Position numbers and translations under genes: made by a program. Below are positions 25,212 to 33,591 of a stretch of 43,065 nucleotides of DNA, in pieces. Source of the DNA: JASEHD01 sp964471945 (lineage in GTDB: Bacteria > Bacteroidota > Ignavibacteria > UBA10030 > SZUA-254). The number at the start of each line of letters is the position of its first letter. The first letter of the stretch is position 1. The DNA lies in NCBI GenBank assembly GCA_964471945.1, contig CAYYIJ010000010.1:1-43065 (forward strand). The letters run 5' to 3'. The notes below the pieces were generated by a model. That model was not told where the DNA came from. It did not search any database and saw only the letters and a program-made list of their open reading frames with translations.

Positions 25212-28043
25212 ATGAAGACTTTATCTTTAATCATCCGTGGAGCTCGTGTCCACAATCTCAAGAACATCTCGATTGAGCTTCCAAGGAATAAGTTGATTGT
25301 GTTCACCGGTGTCAGCGGTTCGGGGAAATCGAGTCTTGCTTTCGATACAATCTATGCGGAAGGTCAGCGGCGGTTTGTAGAAAGTTTGTCCGCTTATGCC
25401 CGACAGTTTCTTGAACGCATGGATAAACCAGATGTTGATTTCATTCAAGGGATAAGTCCGGCAATTGCAATTGAACAGAAAACAACTATACGTAATCCCC
25501 GCTCGACTGTCGGAACGACAACAGAAATATACGATTACCTCCGATTATTTTTTGCACGTACCGGAAAAATATATTGTCCGAAGTGTGGAGAGTTGGTACG
25601 ACGCGATTCAGTAGGTACTGTGATTGAAAAACTTAAAGCGGAGAGTCTAATACAGGGAGCATCGAGCACTGAGCAGGGAGCGAATCGTGGAGATTTGAAG
25701 GTATATGTGTTGTTCCCAATGCCTCGTCATAAGGATGCAACACTCAAACAGGAAATAGAGAATCTTAAACGGCAAGGTTTCTTCCGTTTTCTTTACAAAG
25801 ATGAAATTTTCGACCTCAATGAGAAACCGATTCCCTCTAATGCAAAGATTAATGAGATCTCTATCCTCGTTGACCGACTCATCTATACAATAAATGAAGA
25901 GAACAATCGCCTGGCTGATTCCATCGAGAGTGCTTTCCAAAATGGCGGTGGTTATGCTATCGTTAAGATGCTTGATTCAGGTAAGGAGCTACAATTCAAC
26001 CAACACTCTGAATGCTCAACCTGCAACATCCATTTCGAGGAGCCTGATCCTCGGCTTTTCTCGTTCAACAATCCTTATGGTGCTTGTCCGAAGTGTCAAG
26101 GTTTCGGCAGAGCAATCGGTATCGATATGGACCTCGTTGTACCGAACAAAGATTTATCAATTCAGGATGGCGCTATCCAACCATGGACAACACCGAAGTG
26201 GCATGATTTTCTTCGGGCTCTCCTTCGTGTGGCTTTTGATGCCAAACTAAGGATCGATGTTCCGTTCAGCGTGTTATCGGAACGGGAATTGGATATTGTC
26301 AGGAATGGGTACGGTGATTTCGATGGTGTCCTCGAATTTTTTAAGCATATTGAAAAGAAATCGTACAAGATTTATTATCGGATTTTGTTGAGCCGTTACC
26401 GTGGCTATACAACCTGCGATGCGTGTGGTGGCGCTCGATTAAGACAAGAAGCATTGAATATTAAAATCGATCGTAAAACAATCTTCGATATCGTTCGGAT
26501 GACTATCGATGATGCATATAAATTTTTCATTAATCTGGAGCTAACAGATTTTGAGATGAATATCGGCAGAAGAATTTTAGACGAGCTGAAAAAACGACTC
26601 TCTTATCTTGTTAATGTCGGGATTGGATACCTTTCTTTGGATAGATTATCGAACACACTTTCAGGTGGCGAGTCTCAGCGGATTAATCTTGCAACGGCTC
26701 TGGGCTCATCGCTTGTCGGCTCGTTGTATGTTTTAGATGAGCCGAGTATTGGCTTACATCCACGTGATAATGATAAGCTTATTAATATTCTTAAATCTCT
26801 TCGGGATGCGGGAAACACGGTCATCGTTGTTGAGCATGACGCAGATATGATGAAAGCTGCCGACATAATTGTAGACATCGGACCACAAGCTGGAGAACTT
26901 GGCGGAGAGATCGTGTTTCAAGGTAATTTTAAAAGTTTGAAATCAGATAAAAAATCAATAACTGGGAAATATCTCTCAGGGGAAAAATCGATTGCAGTTC
27001 CTTTGCGAAGACGAAAGGTATCAAAAAATAATATTACAATTCGTGGAGCAGCAGAGCATAACTTACACTCAATCGATGTAGTGATTCCTTTAAATATGTT
27101 TGTTGCCTTAACAGGAGTGAGCGGCTCAGGAAAGAGTACACTTGTACATGAAATCCTATATTCTGGACTGAAAAGATTGAAGGGAGTATTTTCAGAAAAA
27201 GTTGGGGCGCATAAAACAATTGAAGGTGCAGATTTGATAGATGATGTGGAATTGGTCGATCAATCGCCGATAGGAAAAACTCCCCGCTCGAATCCAACTA
27301 CGTACATTAAAGCATTCGATTCGATACGCGATATATTTGCTTCTACTCAATCAGCTAAGATACATGGATATGCACCTGGGTATTTCTCGTTCAATGTTCC
27401 AGGAGGAAGATGCGAAGCGTGTGAGGGGAGCGGTATACAAACGATCGAGATGCAATTCCTTGCAGATCTTGAGCTAATATGTGAAGTGTGCAAAGGTAAA
27501 CGGTTCAAGAAAGAAGTGCTCGACATTAGATATCACGAGAAAAATATTGCCGATATTTTGGATTTAACAGTGAAGGATGCAATACAATTCTTCGATTCGT
27601 ATCCGAATGGGAAACGTGCTGTAAAACGTTTACAGGTTTTGGATAATGTTGGGCTTGGATATATACGACTTGGACAATCTGCGACCACGCTATCGGGTGG
27701 CGAAGCACAGCGTGTCAAGCTTGCCTCTCATCTTTCCAGTCAAGAAGAAGGTAAGCACAAGTTATTTATTTTCGATGAACCTACGACCGGCTTACACTTC
27801 GATGATATTGCGAAACTTTTAGATTGCTTCGATGCGTTAATTGAAAAAGGTAATTCCATTCTCATTATCGAACATAACATGGATATTATCAAATGTGCCG
27901 ATTGGATTATTGACCTCGGTCCCGAAGCGGGTGATGAGGGCGGAAGAATTATTGCCGTTGGAACACCTGAACAAATTGCAGAGTGCAAGAGATCGTATAC
28001 AGGAAAATTTTTAGTTAAACACTTGAACTCAACCGTACAGTGA
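25212..28043 (+). CDS. uvrA: Excinuclease ABC subunit A
   Basis: Damage-recognition ATPase of nucleotide excision repair; dimerises and loads UvrB. The protein has 943 aa, normal length. The first ATPase has Walker A GVSGSGKSS (33-41), signature LSGGESQRINLA and Walker B VLDEPSIGLHP. The second has GVSGSGKST, LSGGEAQRVKLA and FIFDEPTTGLHF. Zinc-finger cysteine pairs are visible at CPKCGELV, CSTCN/CPKCQGFG, CDACGGARL and CEACEGSG/CEVCKGKRF. Around residues 147-158 an unusual QGASSTEQGANR loop is coded by a phased heptamer tract (25652-25686). It is divergent from purE across 100 bp. A MITE-like element begins 20 bp after its stop. Confidence 0.98.
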   Translation: MKTLSLIIRGARVHNLKNISIELPRNKLIVFTGVSGSGKSSLAFDTIYAEGQRRFVESLSAYARQFLERMDKPDVDFIQGISPAIAIEQKTTIRNPRSTVGTTTEIYDYLRLFFARTGKIYCPKCGELVRRDSVGTVIEKLKAESLIQGASSTEQGANRGDLKVYVLFPMPRHKDATLKQEIENLKRQGFFRFLYKDEIFDLNEKPIPSNAKINEISILVDRLIYTINEENNRLADSIESAFQNGGGYAIVKMLDSGKELQFNQHSECSTCNIHFEEPDPRLFSFNNPYGACPKCQGFGRAIGIDMDLVVPNKDLSIQDGAIQPWTTPKWHDFLRALLRVAFDAKLRIDVPFSVLSERELDIVRNGYGDFDGVLEFFKHIEKKSYKIYYRILLSRYRGYTTCDACGGARLRQEALNIKIDRKTIFDIVRMTIDDAYKFFINLELTDFEMNIGRRILDELKKRLSYLVNVGIGYLSLDRLSNTLSGGESQRINLATALGSSLVGSLYVLDEPSIGLHPRDNDKLINILKSLRDAGNTVIVVEHDADMMKAADIIVDIGPQAGELGGEIVFQGNFKSLKSDKKSITGKYLSGEKSIAVPLRRRKVSKNNITIRGAAEHNLHSIDVVIPLNMFVALTGVSGSGKSTLVHEILYSGLKRLKGVFSEKVGAHKTIEGADLIDDVELVDQSPIGKTPRSNPTTYIKAFDSIRDIFASTQSAKIHGYAPGYFSFNVPGGRCEACEGSGIQTIEMQFLADLELICEVCKGKRFKKEVLDIRYHEKNIADILDLTVKDAIQFFDSYPNGKRAVKRLQVLDNVGLGYIRLGQSATTLSGGEAQRVKLASHLSSQEEGKHKLFIFDEPTTGLHFDDIAKLLDCFDALIEKGNSILIIEHNMDIIKCADWIIDLGPEAGDEGGRIIAVGTPEQIAECKRSYTGKFLVKHLNSTVQ
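25652..25686 (+). repeat. Heptamer repeat inside uvrA
   Basis: Five contiguous 7-nt units, ACAGGGA, GCATCGA, GCACTGA, GCAGGGA, GCGAATC (consensus GCANNGA), lie within the uvrA reading frame. They encode a loop before the GDLKVYVLFPM strand. The unit length matches the intergenic arrays at 1484-1602, although the unit sequence differs. Confidence 0.7.
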
Positions 28044-28106
28044 ATTCGATAATCATCGAATATTAGAAACTTCTGAAAAATCCCTCCATTTGTCACCCTG
28101 AACGCG

Positions 28107-28144
28107 CGCCTGCTAAAGTCGGCCATGGTGGACGGCGGGCAGGA
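28107..28144. repeat. GC-rich hairpin block within element 1
   Basis: CGCCTGC near the left and GCGGGCAGG on the right can pair around a GTCGGCCATGGTGGAC centre that is itself nearly palindromic. This block is much more GC-rich than its surroundings and looks like an insert nested in the CACCCTGAAC...GGGTCTC repeat. Confidence 0.5.
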
Positions 28145-28197
28145 AGTGAAGGGTCTCAAATTCTTTAGAATCGAGATGTTTCGCTTCGCTCCTAATG

Positions 28198-28264
28198 AAC
28201 ATGATAATCTGTTCATTAAAATTTGAATAATATGCAACGCTCATTTAAGTGGACTCAAGGTGAC
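28198..28264. repeat. Direct repeat copy 1 within element 1
   Basis: A 67-nt block beginning AACATGATAATCTGTTCATT and ending GGACTCAAGGTGAC. It is matched without gaps by 28375-28441, with roughly four of five bases identical. Confidence 0.8.
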
Positions 28265-28277
28265 CGAGAGCTTGTGC

Positions 28278-28306
28278 TGTCAGTCTGAGTTTATCGAAGA
28301 CTGACA
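28278..28306. repeat. Perfect hairpin within element 1
   Basis: Arms TGTCAGTCT and AGACTGACA pair over 9 bp with an 11-nt loop. An outer stem, AGAGCTT (28267-28273) with AAGCTCT (28312-28318), encloses it. Confidence 0.8.
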
Positions 28307-28325
28307 TGAAGAAGCTCTGTTGACT

Positions 28326-28352
28326 GTCACCCTTCGACAAGTTCAGGGTGAC
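28326..28352. repeat. GTCACCCT hairpin within element 1
   Basis: Arms GTCACCCT and AGGGTGAC pair over 8 bp around an 11-nt loop containing TTCGACAAGTT. This is the 'CACCCTTCGACAAG' intergenic repeat type common in FCB-group genomes. It has no T-run, so it is not a classical terminator by itself. Confidence 0.75.
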
Positions 28353-28374
28353 CGTTGGGCTAATGTTACTAATT

Positions 28375-28441
28375 AACATGGTAATTTGTTCATTACAATT
28401 TGAGCGATGGACAATGCCCATTTAGGTGGACTCAACATGAC
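28375..28441. repeat. Direct repeat copy 2 within element 1
   Basis: The second 67-nt copy, beginning AACATGGTAATTTGTTCATT and ending GGACTCAACATGAC. It lies just inside the right terminal inverted repeat. Confidence 0.8.
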
Positions 28442-28489
28442 AAAAAAGAATAATTCAGAAGTTTCTATTAATAAATTTTTCCTCCAATC

Positions 28490-29146
28490 TCACAACGCGC
28501 TTCCAAAACTCAACGAAATATAAAATCCTCCGAACTGATCTTTAGTTTTATTCCACATACTCCTAATACCGCTTCGGTGCGGTATAACGTAGTAGCGTAG
28601 ATTAATACCTAAAAGAGTCGAGCGTTCGGATCCAAAAAAAGCACCTATCCCAGCGTATCCGCCACCAGTAAACCGTGCCTGACCTTTTCCAATCGCACGA
28701 AAATATTCGTCATCGTATGGAAAAACATAAATCATTGAAGGTCCCGCGGCTACACTTATAAATGGGCGAAAGTTATCCATTATTTCATCCTTGAACAAAC
28801 GATACTGAATACCACAAAATAATGGCATAACAAGGAAACGATTTATTTTTCCTGGGATAAATGTTTTGCCTGTATAAGGATCGTAAATTTCGTTTTCACT
28901 CTCATCACCGGTAGATGAAATTGAGAAATCGATGAAGCCCGATATATTTTCAGCGTACTCATGACGAAAAAATATTCCCAAACCAATACCGTTTGTTGAT
29001 ATAAGAATATCCATACCCAAAGCATCGTAAGGTTCTAATGAATCTTGGGCAAAAAGTATGGAACATGGAAAAAATATAATGAACAAATAAATAAATATTT
29101 TGTGTTGTATTTTCAAGATGGTTAAGTTCTTTATAGAATATAACAC
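28490..29146 (-). CDS. Predicted outer-membrane beta-barrel protein
   Basis: Exported protein of up to 218 aa. A hydrophobic signal segment (IFIYLFIIFFPCSILFAQ) is followed by alternating hydrophobic/polar strands with Gly and aromatic residues (GLGIFFRHEY, FVMPLFCGIQYRLF-like, FGGFYISLSFGSAL). The last strand ends in a small-residue/Leu tail. This fits a small 8-strand barrel of the OmpA/porin-like class; function unknown. The frame begins with GTG at 29146, directly abutting the rlmI stop (TAAGTG), which suggests coupling. A TTG at 29116 would give a tighter signal peptide. Confidence 0.7.
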   Translation of the reverse strand: MLYSIKNLTILKIQHKIFIYLFIIFFPCSILFAQDSLEPYDALGMDILISTNGIGLGIFFRHEYAENISGFIDFSISSTGDESENEIYDPYTGKTFIPGKINRFLVMPLFCGIQYRLFKDEIMDNFRPFISVAAGPSMIYVFPYDDEYFRAIGKGQARFTGGGYAGIGAFFGSERSTLLGINLRYYVIPHRSGIRSMWNKTKDQFGGFYISLSFGSAL

Positions 29147-30319
29147 TTATTCAATTAAAAATACTCCAAATTTTAAATATTTGGTTTCTGGCATTGATGG
29201 AAGAACGGGATGGTCGGGTGCGGCACCCCTCCAGTCCAACATCGTTATGTTTCTATTCTCTTTATGTGCGCATTCGTTAATTATATCAAGGAATGTCTCA
29301 TCTGTAATATTGTATGAGCAGGATGCTGTTGTTATTATTCCACCCGGCTTTAACAGCTTAATCGCATTTGTATGAATATCTTTATATCCTCGCTTTGCTT
29401 TTCTAACTGATTTCTTACTCTTGGCAAACGAAGGGGGATCGAGATTAATGACATCGAATTTTATATTTTGCTTCACTGCATTTTCAAGATAATCGAATGC
29501 TTCAGCTGTTAAAAAAATAACGTTCGAGCTCAGATTGTTAATGCTGCTATTTTGTTTTGCCCGGAGAATAACTCCATCCGAAATATCAATAGCCGATACT
29601 GTAGATGCTTGGGCATAAGCTGCATTTAATGCAAATCCACCCTCATTGCAAAAGCAATCAAGGACATTCGCATCCTTTGTATATCTGCGAAATGCTTTTC
29701 TGTTTTCTCGTTGGTCGAGAAAAAATCCAGTTTTTTGCCCTTCTATCAAATCTACTGAATACTTAATGTCATTTTCATCTATCAGCACCGTCTCAACATT
29801 ACCTCTAAGAATACTTTTCCTTTGCTCTAATCCTTCAACTTTCCGTATTGGTGCTTCATTCCGTTCGATAATCCCTTTTGGATTGAAAATTGATTCAAGC
29901 ACGTCGCAGATCAACGGGAGTCTTTGTTCCATACCGTATGAGAATGTCTGAACTGATAGAAAATTGTTATATCGATCCACAATTAAACCCGGAAGAAAAT
30001 CACCCTCTCCATGCACTACTCTATATACTTCGGTATCGGGATAAATTTTTTTCCGGAGATTGAAAGCGTTTTCAATTCTTTTTGTAAAATATTTGAAATC
30101 GATTTCTTCTGCTTCATGAGATAATAACCGAACGATGATAAGTGAATGGGGATTGAAAAATCCGATGCCTAATAATTTATTTTGATAGTTATAAAGTTCA
30201 ACAACATCACCTGCTTGAGGATCGGCTTTTATCTCGGCAACTTCGTTGCTGAAAACCCAGAGATGTCCGCTTAATATCCTGCGGTCTTCATTTTTCTTGA
30301 GGATGACAGATTTATTCAA
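29147..30319 (-). CDS. rlmI: 23S rRNA (cytosine-C5) methyltransferase, RlmI family
   Basis: SAM-dependent RNA methyltransferase of 390 aa; family members methylate C1962 of 23S rRNA. An N-terminal PUA domain (about 1-75, RRILSGHLWVFSNEV) and a linker domain (GEGDFLPGLIVDRY) precede the Rossmann domain. It has GQKTGFFLDQREN, VLDCFCNEGGFAL (motif I), LDPPSFAKS (motif IV) and TTASCSYNI (motif VI, catalytic Cys). The start is TTG at 30319 (MNKSVILK), with no better ATG nearby. It lies 21 bp after fbaB on the same strand. Confidence 0.92.
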   Translation of the reverse strand: MNKSVILKKNEDRRILSGHLWVFSNEVAEIKADPQAGDVVELYNYQNKLLGIGFFNPHSLIIVRLLSHEAEEIDFKYFTKRIENAFNLRKKIYPDTEVYRVVHGEGDFLPGLIVDRYNNFLSVQTFSYGMEQRLPLICDVLESIFNPKGIIERNEAPIRKVEGLEQRKSILRGNVETVLIDENDIKYSVDLIEGQKTGFFLDQRENRKAFRRYTKDANVLDCFCNEGGFALNAAYAQASTVSAIDISDGVILRAKQNSSINNLSSNVIFLTAEAFDYLENAVKQNIKFDVINLDPPSFAKSKKSVRKAKRGYKDIHTNAIKLLKPGGIITTASCSYNITDETFLDIINECAHKENRNITMLDWRGAAPDHPVLPSMPETKYLKFGVFLIE

Positions 30320-30340
30320 TTAATCAATAAAAAAGATTTA

Positions 30341-31399
30341 TTACGCCACTTTTATATCTTTACAAAGATAAACATCCTGAATAGCATTCAGGATTTTCAC
30401 ACCCTCAATCATTGGTTTCTGAAATGCTTTACGTCCGGAAATCAATCCCATGCCGCCGGCGCGCTTATTGATAACAGCGGTGCGAACAGCCTCAGCTAAA
30501 TCGGATGCACCTTTTGATTCACCACCGGAATTTATTAATCCGATGCGACCCATATAACAGTTTGCAACTTGATATCGGCAGAGATCAACTGGGTGATCAC
30601 TTGTTAATTCTGAATATACTTTTGGATGTGTTTTCCCAAACTTCAGTGCATTGTAGCCGCCATTATTTTCAGGCAATTTCTGTTTGATTATATCGGCTTC
30701 GAGCGTAACACCCAAATGATTTGCCTGTCCAGTAAGATCGGCAGAGATATGATAATCTTTTTCGGCAGTCTTAAACGCTGGATTACGTAAGTAGCACCAT
30801 AGAATTGTCGCCATACCAAGTTCGTGAGCTTGTTGAAATGCTAAACCGACTTCCTGAATTTGCCGCTTCGATTCAGGTGAGCCAAAATAAATTGTTGCAC
30901 CGACCGCGACGGCGCCCATATCGAATGCCTGCTTCACGTGTCCGAAAATAATTTGATCATATGTGTTTGGATATGAGAGAAACTCGTTGTGGTTAATCTT
31001 CAGGATGAACGGTATCTTGTGGGCGTATTTTCGCGCAACGACGCCAAGTACACCAAGCGTGGATGCGACAGCGTTGCATCCGCCTTCGATAGCAAGCTTA
31101 ACGATGTTCTCAGGATCAAAGTAAATCGGGTTGGGTGCAAATGACGCACCTGCTGAATGCTCAATCCCTTGGTCAACAGGTAAAATACTTACATAGCCAG
31201 TGTGAGCAAGCCGACCATGGTGGATAATCCAACTTAGACTTTTCAGTACAGACGTAGGTCGGTCTGAAAGTGCATATACGCGGTCAACGTAATCAGGACC
31301 CGGAAGTGTGAGCATTTCTTTCGGAATTCCTTTACACTTATAATCAAGAAGATTTTTCGCTTCATTTCCTAAAAGTTGCGCTATTTCATTTAATGTCAT
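30341..31399 (-). CDS. fbaB: Class I fructose-bisphosphate aldolase
   Basis: Cleaves fructose 1,6-bisphosphate (and condenses the trioses) through a Schiff base, without metal. The 352-aa product is closely similar over its whole length to E. coli FbaB as I remember it: SILPVDQGIEHSAGASFAPNP, NHNEFLSYPNTYDQ, ADLTGQANHLG, NKRAGGMGLISGRKAF. Lys239 in ADIIKQK is at the Schiff-base position. The frame is open 28 codons further upstream, but the ATG at 31399 has AAGGGA correctly placed and matches the family start (MTLNEIAQLLG). Confidence 0.96.
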   Translation of the reverse strand: MTLNEIAQLLGNEAKNLLDYKCKGIPKEMLTLPGPDYVDRVYALSDRPTSVLKSLSWIIHHGRLAHTGYVSILPVDQGIEHSAGASFAPNPIYFDPENIVKLAIEGGCNAVASTLGVLGVVARKYAHKIPFILKINHNEFLSYPNTYDQIIFGHVKQAFDMGAVAVGATIYFGSPESKRQIQEVGLAFQQAHELGMATILWCYLRNPAFKTAEKDYHISADLTGQANHLGVTLEADIIKQKLPENNGGYNALKFGKTHPKVYSELTSDHPVDLCRYQVANCYMGRIGLINSGGESKGASDLAEAVRTAVINKRAGGMGLISGRKAFQKPMIEGVKILNAIQDVYLCKDIKVA

Positions 31400-31434
31400 A
31401 TTTTTCCCTTTCGATTGAATGTGAATAATATAAG

Positions 31435-31442
31435 CAAAAGTA
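31435..31442 (-). promoter_or_regulatory. Candidate -7 box of the fbaB promoter
   Basis: TACTTTTG on the minus strand fits the Bacteroidota-type TAnnTTTG box, 35 nt upstream of the fbaB ATG. The -33 region is only T-rich, without a clear TTTG, so support is partial. Confidence 0.4.
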
Positions 31443-31504
31443 GTGAAAGGAAAAAGAATAAAAAGATGTATATTTAATATCATTGATTATTAAAAAGGTG
31501 TATT

Positions 31505-32539
31505 ATGAAATATTGTAAGATCGGTCTAATTTTCCTGTTTGGTTTAATACTCCATTTACCATCCTTCGCTCGAGTACAAAAAGATAAAATCAGTATTGTT
31601 ATTCACGGAGGCGCAGGCACGATTCTCAAATCGAAAATGACACCGGAGCTTGAAAAAGAATACAACGAAAAACTCGCAGAAGCTCTCAACAAAGGATACA
31701 GCATTCTAAAAAATGGCGGTACAAGCATCGAGGCAGTCGAGGCAACCATCATAATCATGGAAGATTCCCCACTTTTCAACGCTGGCAAAGGTGCTGTCTT
31801 CACACACGAAGGAACAAACGAGCTTGATGCCTCTATTATGGATGGCAGAACTCTCAATGCAGGTGCTGTTGCGGCTGTAAAACATATTAAGAATCCGATC
31901 ACTCTGGCTAAAATCGTTATGGAAAAATCGTGGCATGTTTTGCTTGCTGCTGATGGTGCGGAAAAATTTGCACAAGAGCAAGGGATTCCATTAGTTCAAT
32001 CTGACTATTTTTATACAGAGCGAAGGTGGAAACAACTTCAGCAATTAATTGATCAAGATTCGAGACGTGATGATTCTTTGAAATTAGAAAATAAAATAAA
32101 TCCTCCCATCGAAACGACAAACAAAGAGCACGGAACTGTTGGCTGTGTTGCACTCGATAAATTCGGAAATATAGCAGCAGGTACTTCAACAGGTGGAATG
32201 ACCAATAAAAGATTCGGACGGATTGGTGATTCTCCTATAATTGGTGCGGGAAACTATGCGAACAACATAACGTGTGGTGTATCGGGAACAGGCGATGGAG
32301 AATATTTCATCCGACTAAATGTTGCAAAGGATATTTCTAATCTAATGGAATACCGAAACATGTCGGTTAAGGAAGCAGCCGAAGCAGTCATTAACAAACT
32401 CACAAAGCTTGGAGGCACGGGTGGGGTAATCGCGATGGATAAAAATGGTAACATCGCCATGCCGTTTAATACTGCGGGTATGTATCGCGGATATATAGAT
32501 GAGCATGGTAAACCGGTTTTGATGATTTATAAGGAATAA
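31505..32539 (+). CDS. Exported isoaspartyl peptidase/L-asparaginase (Ntn hydrolase)
   Basis: Plant-type asparaginase of 344 aa that self-cleaves to expose a catalytic threonine and removes beta-aspartyl residues from dipeptides or deamidates asparagine. Residues 1-22 are a signal peptide (IGLIFLFGLILHLPSFA), so it acts outside the cytoplasm. HGGAG (34-38) opens the mature fold. HGTVGCVALD places the nucleophile at Thr211, and GDSPIIGAGNYA and GTGDGEYFIR complete the active site. The ATG is preceded by AAGGTG. It is divergent from fbaB. Confidence 0.93.
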   Translation: MKYCKIGLIFLFGLILHLPSFARVQKDKISIVIHGGAGTILKSKMTPELEKEYNEKLAEALNKGYSILKNGGTSIEAVEATIIIMEDSPLFNAGKGAVFTHEGTNELDASIMDGRTLNAGAVAAVKHIKNPITLAKIVMEKSWHVLLAADGAEKFAQEQGIPLVQSDYFYTERRWKQLQQLIDQDSRRDDSLKLENKINPPIETTNKEHGTVGCVALDKFGNIAAGTSTGGMTNKRFGRIGDSPIIGAGNYANNITCGVSGTGDGEYFIRLNVAKDISNLMEYRNMSVKEAAEAVINKLTKLGGTGGVIAMDKNGNIAMPFNTAGMYRGYIDEHGKPVLMIYKE

Positions 32540-32633
32540 AACAGTTGACATAAGACTATTATTTGTTTTTCGATGCGAAAATCATTATTCTTGAATGGAA
32601 CAAAAAGTAAAAAACTACTAAATCCAATTCACG

Positions 32634-32903
32634 ATGAACTACACAAAGATTTTCAATGAATTAGAAGAACTCGCTAATCAATTACAGCTATCGGTTCGCA
32701 GCGAAAAGGGTGATTTTGAAGGCGGATACTGTATCTTAAAAGATCAAAAAGTATTGGTAATAAACAAACGTCTTCCCGATTCACGTAAAGCATCTGCGAT
32801 GGCATTAGCACTTGCAGAATATGGCATCGAAACAACGTACATAAAACCAAATCTTCGTGCATATATCGAAGATGAAATCGCAAAACTTCCTAAAGTGAAA
32901 TAA
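32634..32903 (+). CDS. Small conserved-looking protein, unrecognised
   Basis: An 89-aa acidic/helical protein (MNYTKIFNELEELANQLQ) with a beta part (GGYCILKDQKVLVINKRLP). No known motif is visible. It ends 1 nt before the HAD phosphatase start (TAACATG), so it belongs to the HAD-acpS transcript and is probably a real gene. Similar small 'LKDQKVLVINK' proteins occur beside HAD genes in FCB-group genomes to my recollection, with no assigned function. Confidence 0.75.
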   Translation: MNYTKIFNELEELANQLQLSVRSEKGDFEGGYCILKDQKVLVINKRLPDSRKASAMALALAEYGIETTYIKPNLRAYIEDEIAKLPKVK

Positions 32904-32904
32904 C

Positions 32905-33591
32905 ATGATCAAAGCTATCGTATTTGACCTTGATAATACGCTGGTCGACTTTATGGCGATGAAGCGGCAAGCGATCGAATCTGCTATATATGCTATGATA
33001 GATGCAGGTTTAAGTCTATCGCCCAAGGATGTTAAAGAACGAATTGAAACAATCTATAAGGAAAGAGGAATCGAATTTCAAAATGTCTTCGATCAACTAT
33101 TATACGACGTGTTTAACAAAGTCGATTACAAAATTCTTTCAGCAGGTATAATTGCGTACCGTCGAGCCCGTGAAGCGGCGCTTGTCCCATATCCTCATGT
33201 ATATTTGACCATGGTCGAGCTTTTAAAGCGGGGATTAAAACTTGCGGTTGTATCTGATGCACCTGCTCGCGAAGCATGGCTTCGATTGTGTTATCTGAAT
33301 TTTCACCACATCTTTGATGCCGTTGTTACATTCGATGATACAGGTGAGCGAAAACCAAATCCAGGTCCTTTCAAAAAGGCGTTGGAGCTTCTTAACGTGA
33401 TTCCTGCTGAATCGTTGATGGTCGGAGACTGGGCTGAGCGCGACATGATTGGCGCAGCTAATATAGGAATGAAAACCGTTTTTGCCCGTTATGGTGATAC
33501 GTTTGGAACTGTCGAATCACACGCAGATTACGATATCAATGATATCAAAGAATTATTACCGATTATCGAAAAAGAAAATGCCGGAGAATAA
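32905..33591 (+). CDS. HAD-superfamily hydrolase
   Basis: Predicted phosphatase of 228 aa. All four HAD motifs are present: motif I FDLDNT with nucleophile Asp8 and Asp10, motif II VVSDAP, motif III Lys in GERKPNPGPF, and motif IV GDWAERDMIGA. An alpha-helical cap is inserted between motifs I and II. This is the phosphoglycolate phosphatase-like/YjjG-like group, and substrate cannot be fixed. It abuts acpS (TAA followed directly by ATG) and follows the small protein by 1 nt. Confidence 0.9.
   Translation: MIKAIVFDLDNTLVDFMAMKRQAIESAIYAMIDAGLSLSPKDVKERIETIYKERGIEFQNVFDQLLYDVFNKVDYKILSAGIIAYRRAREAALVPYPHVYLTMVELLKRGLKLAVVSDAPAREAWLRLCYLNFHHIFDAVVTFDDTGERKPNPGPFKKALELLNVIPAESLMVGDWAERDMIGAANIGMKTVFARYGDTFGTVESHADYDINDIKELLPIIEKENAGE

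Larger units (their letters stand above)
28064..28467. mobile_element. MITE-like element 1 with 14-bp terminal inverted repeats
   Basis: A 404-bp non-coding block fills the gap between convergent uvrA and the beta-barrel gene. Its ends are perfect inverted repeats: TAGAAACTTCTGAA (28064-28077) and TTCAGAAGTTTCTA (28454-28467). Both ends begin with TA, compatible with a TA target duplication. The inside holds a CCCTGAAC...GGGTCTC hairpin block, two 67-nt direct repeats and two strong hairpins. There is no transposase, so it would need one in trans. The same terminal sequence (12 of 14 bases) recurs at 40755-40910. Confidence 0.65.

Noticed and set aside
27740..28237. Minus-strand open frame of 165 codons at the end of uvrA
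   Set aside because: Most of it lies opposite the uvrA coding frame and the rest runs into a repeat element; the translation has no family signal.
30930..30945. parS-like sequence with TTCACGTG core
   Set aside because: About 11 of 16 bases match the usual parS palindrome, but the right half is wrong and it lies inside the fbaB coding sequence. I do not consider it a supported ParB site.
32545..32550. TTGACA as a -35 box before the small gene at 32634
   Set aside because: No -10-like hexamer or TAnnTTTG box occurs at acceptable spacing downstream.
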